22,797 bases of DNA from an uncultured Porphyromonadaceae bacterium (GTDB lineage Bacteria > Bacteroidota > Bacteroidia > Bacteroidales > Muribaculaceae), in contig CAMWXO010000010.1 in assembly GCA_947178245.1 (NCBI GenBank), forward strand, positions 1 through 22,797, given 5' to 3'. The position numbers and the translations under genes are program-made. The notes below the pieces were generated by a model. That model ran no database searches and was not told the DNA's origin. It saw only the letters and a program-made list of their open reading frames with translations. Shown piece by piece: positions 15,265 through 22,135 of this stretch; within the stretch, counting starts at the first letter, position 1; each line of letters begins with the position of its first letter.

Positions 15265-16590
15265 ATGGGTATCCTTGATTCCGCCTATCTCAAGATTCAG
15301 GCATGGAGCCGGACACTGGAGCGCAACACTCAGTTCATAGTGGTATGCTCATGCGTCATAGGCATATTCGCCGGCTTCGGAGCCTATCTTCTGAAGAGGG
15401 TGATCCATCTCGTGGCAAGATGGCTCCGCGAGGGTCTGCATCACATTCCCGTGGAATGGCATGGCGGCGACTGCTGGCTGCTCATACTTCCACTTGCCGG
15501 CATCCTCTTAGCAGTGGTCTATCAGCGCGTCGTGGCGCGCGCCGACATGGTGCACGCCACCGACAAGATCATAGGCTATCTCAACTCGAAAGACTACAGC
15601 ATACCCGGGCGGATGATGTATGACCCCATAGTGGCATGCGGCATCACTCTCGGATTCGGCGGATCGGCCGGAGCCGAGGGGCCCATCGCCTACGCCGGAG
15701 CCGCCATCGGGAGCAGGCTCGGAAAATTTCTCGGCCTCGAGCCGGATCTGATGCGTGTGCTGATCGGCATAGGAGCCGGGGCCGGCATAGCAGGAATATT
15801 CAAATCTCCGATAGCCGGGGTGCTCTTCACCCTCGAGGTGCTGAAGATGAATCTCCCTTCCGGGCCGATGCTCGGCCTCGTGATGGCGTCGGTATGCGCC
15901 TCGGTGACGTGCTACGCCTTCACCGGCACCCACCTCTACCTCCCCTTCGACCTGCATCCCGAAAAAGGGGTGGCCATACACTGGGTGATGCTGCTCGGCG
16001 TCTTCTGCGGACTTTATGCCACGGTCTACAACCTGATAACGCGGTGGATGCAGCGATTCTTCAATTCCCGCCGGCGCAAATGGGTGTCGTGGATAAGCAG
16101 CGGCCTCATAGCGGGCATCAGCCTCTTCCTCTTCCCATCCATCTACGGCGAGGGCTATCCGGTGATGACACGTCTGGTGAACGGTGATTCCGACATTCTC
16201 ACTTCAGGACTGCTTAGGGCCGGAAGCGCCGACGTCACATCTTTCCTGTGGCTGCTCGGAGTGCTCCTTCTGGTGAAGGCTCTCGCCACTGTCTGCACCA
16301 ACAGCGGGGGCGGCGTGGCCGGCGCATTCGCGCCCACCCTCTTCGCGGGAGCCGTGACAGGGACTCTCTTCGCCCTCCTGATGCAGCATCTTTTCGGAAT
16401 CGACATTCCGGCATCGCTCTGCGCCCTCTATGCCATGGGAGGAGTCTTCGCCGGCACTATCTTCGCGCCCGTGATGGGCATATTCCTCGCCACCGAGATC
16501 ACCGGGGCTTTCGAATATATCCTCCCGGTCACTGTCTGCACGGCATTCGCCTACATCACGGCGCGCCTCACCACCCCGGGCCGGAGATAA
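15265..16590 (+). CDS. CLC-family anion channel/transporter
   Basis: A 441-aa polytopic membrane protein of the ClC family without CBS domains. Conserved parts are GGSAGAEGP at 132-140 (gating-glutamate position E138), GAGAGIAGIFKSPIAGVLFTLEVL at about 169-193, and NSGGGVAGAFAP at 345-356. Two departures from E. coli ClcA are visible. The helix-D GSGIP motif that holds the Cl-coordinating serine is not recognisable; the region reads ARADMVHATDKI. The internal proton glutamate (the second E of IIEEM) is Val192 (TLEVL). Strict Cl-/H+ exchange is therefore doubtful, and ion selectivity is unknown. It starts 4 bp after the purN fusion and is probably co-transcribed with it. Confidence 0.88.
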   Translation: MGILDSAYLKIQAWSRTLERNTQFIVVCSCVIGIFAGFGAYLLKRVIHLVARWLREGLHHIPVEWHGGDCWLLILPLAGILLAVVYQRVVARADMVHATDKIIGYLNSKDYSIPGRMMYDPIVACGITLGFGGSAGAEGPIAYAGAAIGSRLGKFLGLEPDLMRVLIGIGAGAGIAGIFKSPIAGVLFTLEVLKMNLPSGPMLGLVMASVCASVTCYAFTGTHLYLPFDLHPEKGVAIHWVMLLGVFCGLYATVYNLITRWMQRFFNSRRRKWVSWISSGLIAGISLFLFPSIYGEGYPVMTRLVNGDSDILTSGLLRAGSADVTSFLWLLGVLLLVKALATVCTNSGGGVAGAFAPTLFAGAVTGTLFALLMQHLFGIDIPASLCALYAMGGVFAGTIFAPVMGIFLATEITGAFEYILPVTVCTAFAYITARLTTPGRR

Positions 16591-16630
16591 GATTTTACTC
16601 CGATAAGGTGCGGAGGTGCCCGGCCGAGGG

Positions 16631-16638
16631 TATCTTTG
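16631..16638 (+). promoter_or_regulatory. -7 element of the portal-like gene
   Basis: TATCTTTG followed by CAGC matches the Bacteroidetes -7 motif. It is 15 bp upstream of the ATG at 16654, giving a very short leader with an A-rich stretch (GCAAAAAAAGAAG). No clear -33 TTTG is visible. Confidence 0.55.
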
Positions 16639-16653
16639 CAGCAAAAAAAGAAG

Positions 16654-17997
16654 ATGCCTTATCAGAAAGCCAACCGCGCCTGGAAGGAACTCCGGGATTT
16701 CCGCAGCGAGAGGGAACGCTGCAAGCAATACGTATTCGGCACCCAGCCCGACTGCTACGAGGAGGGGCTCACCGACGGGGAGATGAAAGCCCGCTACGGA
16801 CAGAAGCCACTACGCAATAACATTCTGCGCCGAATCGTGAGAAACGTCACGGGCCTATACCGGGCCCGCTACAAGGTGCCGCTCGCCACGGCCCACGAAT
16901 ACCGCACCGGGAAGCATAAGGATCGGCTGCGCAGGATCAACGACCTGCGCCGCGAGGTATTTCTCGCCAACCGCATGGAAGAACTGCTGCCCCGCATGCT
17001 CGAGGAATATCTCATATCGGGGCTGGCCGTGGCCAAGATCAGGACTGCAGGGCATCTGCCCGACACCGAATCGCGGCAGCGGGTGAGGATATCTTCCGTC
17101 ACCCCCGACAATTTCTTCTTCCACTCCGACGGCTACGACCCGCGAGGCTGGGACATAGACCTGATCGGAGAAGTCCACAATCTTTCGCCCGGCAACCTGA
17201 TAGCCTCTTTCTGCACTACGCCCGCCGAACTGGAGGAAATAGAACGGATCTACGGCACCTCCCCGGCCACTCCCTGCCGCGTGACGGAGGTGTGGGAGCG
17301 CACCACTGACCTGACCGCACTCATCCACGACAGGCGCAACGCCCTGCTCAAGCGGCTTCCGGCATCGGAATATCTGAAGACCCGGGCCGACAAGGATGCC
17401 AGCGGCGACGTGCACGTCAGCATCACGGGCGAGTCTTCGTGGGTATGCTCATGGTATGCGGCCGACGGCACCCTCCTGAGGCGCGATGCCCCGGCGCAGA
17501 CGCACCCCTACGTCATGAAGGCCTACCCCTTCATCGACGGGGAGATACATTCCTATATCTCCGACCTTCTTGATCAGCAGAACTACGTGAACCACCTCAT
17601 CACCCTCTATGACTACATCATGCGCGCGAGCGCGAAGGGAGTGCTGCTTATCCCCGATGAGTCAATACCCCGGGGCATCAGGCCCGAGGAGATAGCCGAG
17701 ACATGGGCCAAATTCAACGGTGTGATTCCTTACAGGGCGCTGCCGGGAGTGCCCGCGCCCACTCAGGTGAGCAGCAACTCCACCAATATCGGCATCACCG
17801 AACTGCTGCAGATTCAGATGAAGCTTCTCGAAGACATAAGCGGCGTCTCGCCCACGCTGCAGGGCAAACTGGAGACGGCCAATGCGAGTGGCAACCTCTT
17901 CGCACGCCAGAACGAGGCAGCCGTGACATCGCTGCTCGACGTGCTACGCTCATTCGACTCCTTCACGGAGACGATAGCGCGGCGCCTGCAGGCTTAG
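16654..17997 (+). CDS. Phage portal protein-like
   Basis: A 447-aa soluble protein resembling phage portal proteins, the dodecameric ring at the capsid vertex through which the terminase packages DNA. Supporting features: an N-terminal YQKANRAWKELRDF helix, GLTDGEMKARYGQKPLRNNI and ILRRIVRNVTGLYRARY (usual portal style), YLISGLAVAKI, SSVTPDNFFF, a long helix YISDLLDQQNYVNHLITLYDYIMR, and above all LLEDISGVSPTLQGK (391-405) followed by ANASGNLFARQNEAAVTSLLDVL, the classic clip/crown-stem ending of portals. Start 16654 is preferred to a TTG at 16636 because the latter lies inside the promoter element. It stands alone, 63 bp after the CLC gene and more than 8 kb from the other phage genes. Its stop overlaps the stop of the convergent ispB by 4 bp. 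No neighbouring capsid or scaffold gene. Confidence 0.8.
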   Translation: MPYQKANRAWKELRDFRSERERCKQYVFGTQPDCYEEGLTDGEMKARYGQKPLRNNILRRIVRNVTGLYRARYKVPLATAHEYRTGKHKDRLRRINDLRREVFLANRMEELLPRMLEEYLISGLAVAKIRTAGHLPDTESRQRVRISSVTPDNFFFHSDGYDPRGWDIDLIGEVHNLSPGNLIASFCTTPAELEEIERIYGTSPATPCRVTEVWERTTDLTALIHDRRNALLKRLPASEYLKTRADKDASGDVHVSITGESSWVCSWYAADGTLLRRDAPAQTHPYVMKAYPFIDGEIHSYISDLLDQQNYVNHLITLYDYIMRASAKGVLLIPDESIPRGIRPEEIAETWAKFNGVIPYRALPGVPAPTQVSSNSTNIGITELLQIQMKLLEDISGVSPTLQGKLETANASGNLFARQNEAAVTSLLDVLRSFDSFTETIARRLQA

Positions 17998-18974
17998 AAA
18001 TTTCTTGAGATAGTGAAGTCGAAAAGTTCGGCGAAGCAATCGCGCCATTCGTTGGGGGGAAGCCCTGCGAGGAGGCTTTCCGCCTCTGCGCGCATCTGCT
18101 CCATACGGGCGTAGGCATATTCTATGCCGCCGCGCTCCTTGGCAAAGGCTATGAGCGTGTTGATCTCTCCGTCGGAGAGGTCGCCCCTCTCGATCATGGC
18201 ACGCATACGTGCGCTCTCCTCATCGTGGCCCGAGCATACGGCATGTATGAGCGGAAGGCTCACCTTGTTCTCTCGCAGGTCGTTGCCGGTGGGCTTTCCT
18301 ACTCCGGCATCCTCGTAATAATCGAAGATATCATCCTTTATCTGGAAACAGAGGCCGAGCAGACGCCCGAACTCCACAGCCCTCTCTATATCCCTCTCGG
18401 AAGCATTGACCGATTCTGCCCCCATCTTGATACACTGCATGAAGAGCGAGGCTGTCTTTTTGCTTATCACTTCGAGATAGCGCTCCTCGTCCACGGCACG
18501 GTCGAGCGCGGTGGATATCTGATCTATCTCGCCGAGCGAGAGCTCCTTGCCGAGCTGCGCCACAGACTTCACGGCCTTCATGTCGGCCGTCTTGATGGCT
18601 TCGGCCAGGGCGTTGCTCACGAAGAAGTCGCCCACGAGCACCGCGATGCGGTTGTCGAAGTCGCGGTTGAGCGTCGGGGTGCCGCGACGGGTGTCGCTGC
18701 CGTCTACCACGTCGTCGTGAATGAGTGTGGCGTTGTGAAGCATCTCGATGGCGGCCGAGGCGTGCATGGTGGAGTCATTGACGTCGCCAAACAGTTTCGC
18801 ACTCAGGAACACGAGCAGCGGACGGATCTGCTTCCCTTTGGTGCGAAGATATGGCTCCACGCCCCGGCGCATCAGCGGGTCGGAGGTGGCCAGCGAGTCG
18901 CGGATCAGGGCATTCATGGCATCGAGTTCCCCACTCAGTCTTTCACGTATTTTCTCAATCGTAGTCTTCGACAT
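17994..18974 (-). CDS. ispB: Polyprenyl (octaprenyl-type) diphosphate synthase
   Basis: A 326-aa trans-prenyltransferase that elongates allylic diphosphates with IPP to make the quinone side chain. The first Asp-rich motif is at 87-91 (LIHDDVVD), followed by GSDTRRGTPT, and the second at 214-218 (QIKDDIFD). RTKGKQIRP at 44-52 binds IPP. Small residues A82 and T83 just upstream of the first motif are expected for a long-chain product. Length and motif spacing are normal. It is divergent from polA, with a promoter at 19024, and converges with the portal-like gene so that the two stop codons overlap (TTAG at 17994-17997), leaving no room for an intergenic terminator. Confidence 0.92.
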   Translation of the reverse strand: MSKTTIEKIRERLSGELDAMNALIRDSLATSDPLMRRGVEPYLRTKGKQIRPLLVFLSAKLFGDVNDSTMHASAAIEMLHNATLIHDDVVDGSDTRRGTPTLNRDFDNRIAVLVGDFFVSNALAEAIKTADMKAVKSVAQLGKELSLGEIDQISTALDRAVDEERYLEVISKKTASLFMQCIKMGAESVNASERDIERAVEFGRLLGLCFQIKDDIFDYYEDAGVGKPTGNDLRENKVSLPLIHAVCSGHDEESARMRAMIERGDLSDGEINTLIAFAKERGGIEYAYARMEQMRAEAESLLAGLPPNEWRDCFAELFDFTISRNF

Positions 18975-19023
18975 AGGTCAATGCGGAGGGAGCCCGTGAA
19001 ATTATTAGGGCTCTAAATTTTTA

Positions 19024-19031
19024 CAAAATTA
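19024..19031 (-). promoter_or_regulatory. -7 element for ispB
   Basis: Forward CAAAATTA reads TAATTTTG on the minus strand, matching TAnnTTTG, about 50 bp upstream of the ispB start. It is divergent from the polA element 45 bp away. Confidence 0.5.
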
Positions 19032-19076
19032 CAAAATATTTTTACAATTTCATTATGAATGGCCACGATATTTTGT

Positions 19077-19084
19077 TAATTTTG
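19077..19084 (+). promoter_or_regulatory. -7 element for polA
   Basis: TAATTTTG matches TAnnTTTG, 59 bp upstream of the polA ATG. No clear -33 TTTG. The expected start point falls in the left arm of the inverted repeat at 19087. Confidence 0.5.
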
Positions 19085-19086
19085 TA

Positions 19087-19114
19087 GTCGGAACGGATTT
19101 TTTTTCGTTCCGAC
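19087..19114 (+). promoter_or_regulatory. Perfect inverted repeat at the polA transcription start
   Basis: GTCGGAACG (19087-19095) and CGTTCCGAC (19106-19114) form a perfect 9-bp inverted repeat around a GATTTTTTTT loop. It lies between the polA -7 element and the start codon. It is either a 5'-end mRNA hairpin or a dimeric operator. It is not a normal terminator because the T-run is in the loop. Confidence 0.75.
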
Positions 19115-19143
19115 ACGTTTTTCAACCGAAAATCCACCCCAAA

Positions 19144-21897
19144 ATGGCTGAACAAAGACTGTTTCTGCTCGATGCATACGCGCTCATCTTCCGCGCCTAC
19201 TACGCGCTGATAAAGGTGCCGCGCCTGACGTCTGACGGGTTCAACACCTCCGCCATATTCGGCTTTGTCAATACTCTCGAGGAAATTCTGCGCAAGGAGA
19301 AGCCGACGCATATAGCCGTCTGCTTCGATCCGGAGGGGCCCACATTCCGCTCCGAACTGCTTGAATCATATAAAGGAGAACGCCCGGCCACTCCGGAAGA
19401 CATCAAGCGCTCCATACCCATAATCAAGTCGATAATCGAATGCTACAGCATCCCCATCCTCGAGGCTCCGGGCTTCGAGGCCGACGACGTGATAGGCACC
19501 ATGGCCACGAGGGCGTCGGAAGAGGGATTCACCACATTCATGATGAGCCCCGACAAGGATTTCGGACAGCTTGTGGGGCCCGACATCATCCAGTATAAAC
19601 CCGCCTATCGCGGCCAGGATTTCGAACTGCGGGGCGAGAAGGAGGTGTGCGAACGCTACGGCATCGAGCGCACGTCGCAGGTGATCGACCTCCTCGCCCT
19701 GATGGGCGACAAGATCGACAATATTCCCGGCTGCCCGGGAGTGGGAGAAAAGACGGCGCAGAAACTCATAGCCGACTTCGGAAGCGTCGAGAACCTTATC
19801 GCAGGCACCGACCGCCTGAAGGGTGCCCTGAAAAAGAAAATTGAAGAAAACACCGATACAATACTCCTGTCGAAGAACCTCGCCACCATACGCCGCGACG
19901 TGCCTCTCGACGCCACACCCGAAAGCCTGCGCCTGGGAAAGGTGGACGAAGACCGCCTCTTCGCCATCTTCCGCGAGCTGGAATTCAAGTCGCTGGCCGA
20001 GCGGATAAAGCGGCGCCTCGACAGCGGGCGCGACGCCGGCGCGCAGGGCGTTCCGGCAGCAAAGGCACCCAAGACCTCACCCGCTTTCTCCACCCCGAGC
20101 CTGTTTGACTTCGACAGCGACGATGAGGCCGCTGCAGCTCAGCAGATTCCGACCGTGGAAGCAGGGTCGCTCGGGGCCGGCAGCAGCCCGGTGGCCGACA
20201 CGGAGGCCCTGAAGGCCATGACCGAGGCCCTGCGCGGAGCAACTTCTGTAGGAATCCACCTCGACTCAGACGGCGAGAACGACATGGAGGCAGTATGGAA
20301 ATCCACAGCGGTCGCCCTTCCCGACGGGCGCGTGTGGGAAGTGCCGGCCACATTTACCGAAGGACGCGACGCAGTGCTCGCGCTGATGGCCGACGGCAAT
20401 GTGGAGAAAGTGACATTCGCCGCCAAACGCGACATGGTGATAGCGCGGCGACACCGCGACGACGCAGACACCAACCCCTTCCCGCTCGCGGGCTTCTACG
20501 ACGTGACGCTCGCCCACTACATACTCGAGCCCGAGATGCGCCACACCCCTCAGCTGCTCGCGGAAAACTATCTCGGCTATGATACGGGAGCCGGGGCCAC
20601 TCCCGCCGTCTACGCAGCCCTCGCGCTGCGCCTCAAGGACGCGTTCATCCCCATGCTCGAGAAGGAAGGCCTCACCGAAGTGCTCTCGGGCATCGAAATG
20701 CCGCTCGTGCCGGTGCTGGCCGATATGGAATACACGGGGGTGCGCATCGACACCGGAGCGCTCGCGGCCGCCTCGGAAGGGATGGAGGAGCGCTCGCGCA
20801 GGCTCTGCAGCGAGATATACGAGATCGCCGGCGAGCAATTCAACGTGGGAAGCCCCGCACAGGTGGGCGAGATACTCTTCGGAAAGATGCAGCTCGACCC
20901 GAAGGCGAAGAAGACCAAGACCGGACAATATTCCACATCCGAGGAAATTCTCGAGAAAGTGGCCATGAAAAGCCCCATCGTGGGCAAGATATTGGAATAC
21001 CGGCAGATAAAGAAACTGCTCAGCACCTATCTCACGGCGCTTCCGGAGCAGATCAATCCGCACACGGGCAAGATCCACACCAATTACAACCAGACCGTCA
21101 CCGCCACGGGGCGCCTATCGTCGTCCTCGCCCAACCTTCAGAACATACCGGTGCGCGACGAGATGGGACGCGACATAAGGCGGGCTTTCATCGCCGACCC
21201 GGGTCATCTCTTCCTCTCGGCAGACTACAGCCAGATCGAGCTTCGCCTCGTGGCCGACTTCGCCGGCGACGAGACCATGATAAGGGCATTCCGCGAGGGC
21301 GACGACATACACGCCATCACCGCCGCCAGAATCTTTCATAAGGAGCCCGGAGAGGTCTCGGCCGACGAGCGCCGGAAAGCGAAAACCGCAAACTTCGGCA
21401 TTCTCTACGGCATCACTTCATTCGGTCTCGCTTCCCGCCTTCAGATACCGCGTCAGGAGGCGAAGGAACTGATCGACAACTATTTCGCCACCTTCCCCAC
21501 CATTCATCAGTATATGAGCAAGAGTGTGGAGGAAGCCCGCGAACACGGCTATGCCATCACCCGCTTCGGGCGCAAGCGCCGTCTGCCCGACATCAACAGC
21601 CGCAGCCCGGTGGTGCGCGGATATGCAGAGCGAAACGCCATCAACGCCCCGGTGCAGGGCTCTGCGGCCGACATAATCAAGATAGCCATGATTCGCATCT
21701 GGAACTGCATCAACGAGCAGGGCCTGCGGTCGAAGATGATCATGCAGGTGCACGACGAGCTCAACTTCGATGTCTTTCCGGGCGAGGAAGGCCGGCTGCA
21801 GGAGATCGTGGAGACTCAGATGCAGGGTGCTTTCAGCGGGGCGGTGCCCCTCACGGCTTCGGCCGGAATTGCCGGCAACTGGCTCGACGCGCACTGA
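19144..21897 (+). CDS. polA: DNA polymerase I
   Basis: A 917-aa DNA polymerase I for Okazaki-fragment processing and repair. Residues about 1-290 are the 5' nuclease: LLDAYALIFRAYY with D10, EADDVIGTMA, SPDKDFGQL and LMGDKIDNIPGCPGVGEKTA. The middle, about 350-510, is the 3'-5' exonuclease fold, but its catalytic set looks incomplete: the DxE of motif I reads D374-S-D376, the motif II Asp may be D430, and the YxxxD of motif III reads Y490-AAL-A494. The polymerase domain is intact: motif A SADYSQIELR with D694, motif B RRKAKTANFGILYG, motif C QVHDE with D871. Proofreading is therefore doubtful and polymerase activity expected. The N-terminal MAEQRLFLLDAY start fits the family. Confidence 0.95.
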   Translation: MAEQRLFLLDAYALIFRAYYALIKVPRLTSDGFNTSAIFGFVNTLEEILRKEKPTHIAVCFDPEGPTFRSELLESYKGERPATPEDIKRSIPIIKSIIECYSIPILEAPGFEADDVIGTMATRASEEGFTTFMMSPDKDFGQLVGPDIIQYKPAYRGQDFELRGEKEVCERYGIERTSQVIDLLALMGDKIDNIPGCPGVGEKTAQKLIADFGSVENLIAGTDRLKGALKKKIEENTDTILLSKNLATIRRDVPLDATPESLRLGKVDEDRLFAIFRELEFKSLAERIKRRLDSGRDAGAQGVPAAKAPKTSPAFSTPSLFDFDSDDEAAAAQQIPTVEAGSLGAGSSPVADTEALKAMTEALRGATSVGIHLDSDGENDMEAVWKSTAVALPDGRVWEVPATFTEGRDAVLALMADGNVEKVTFAAKRDMVIARRHRDDADTNPFPLAGFYDVTLAHYILEPEMRHTPQLLAENYLGYDTGAGATPAVYAALALRLKDAFIPMLEKEGLTEVLSGIEMPLVPVLADMEYTGVRIDTGALAAASEGMEERSRRLCSEIYEIAGEQFNVGSPAQVGEILFGKMQLDPKAKKTKTGQYSTSEEILEKVAMKSPIVGKILEYRQIKKLLSTYLTALPEQINPHTGKIHTNYNQTVTATGRLSSSSPNLQNIPVRDEMGRDIRRAFIADPGHLFLSADYSQIELRLVADFAGDETMIRAFREGDDIHAITAARIFHKEPGEVSADERRKAKTANFGILYGITSFGLASRLQIPRQEAKELIDNYFATFPTIHQYMSKSVEEAREHGYAITRFGRKRRLPDINSRSPVVRGYAERNAINAPVQGSAADIIKIAMIRIWNCINEQGLRSKMIMQVHDELNFDVFPGEEGRLQEIVETQMQGAFSGAVPLTASAGIAGNWLDAH

Positions 21898-21910
21898 TTC
21901 TTCGTTTAAT

Positions 21911-21938
21911 TGAGAATTGAGAATGGAGAATTGAGACT
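21911..21938 (+). repeat. 7-bp array (TGAGAAT type) after polA
   Basis: Four contiguous heptads (TGAGAAT, TGAGAAT, GGAGAAT, TGAGACT) begin 14 bp after the polA stop. They match the array at 3320. Confidence 0.8.
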
Positions 21939-21942
21939 TGCT

Positions 21943-21961
21943 TTAGCTTGAGCGAAGCTAA
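21943..21961. repeat. Perfect 7-bp inverted repeat
   Basis: TTAGCTT and AAGCTAA flank a 5-nt GAGCG loop. There is no T-run after it, so it is not a standard terminator. It lies between the 7-bp and 9-bp arrays. Confidence 0.7.
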
Positions 21962-21977
21962 TGGAGGTTTACACAGA

Positions 21978-22022
21978 CGTTAGGGATCTTAATGACCTTA
22001 GAGACTTTAAAGACCTTAGTTA
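21978..22022 (+). repeat. 9-bp array (CCTTAGAGA type) before pfkA
   Basis: Five nonamers: CGTTAGGGA, TCTTAATGA, CCTTAGAGA, CTTTAAAGA, CCTTAGTTA. It shares an exact 17-bp core with the array before terL. Confidence 0.8.
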
Positions 22023-22053
22023 ATTATGCATTGTGCATTATGAATTATGCATT
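22022..22053. repeat. AT-rich TATGCATT repeat
   Basis: AATTATGCATT occurs at 22022-22032 and 22043-22053, with a further TGCATTATG between them, forming a quasi-palindromic AT-rich tract directly after the 9-bp array. No clear TAnnTTTG promoter for pfkA was found in the remaining 80 bp. Confidence 0.7.
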
Positions 22054-22135
22054 AAAAAAAGAACTCACTGCGGCGAACTTCAGTTTGCCAATCTTCCAAC
22101 GGAAAAATGAAAACCAATAACAATACATTACGATA

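Noticed and set aside
16582..16602. Terminator after the CLC gene (CGGAG ... CTCCG)
   Set aside because: Only a 5-bp stem with an 11-nt loop and no following T-run.
16636..16653. TTG start for the portal-like gene adding six residues
   Set aside because: The codon lies within the TATCTTTG promoter element and would not be in the mRNA.
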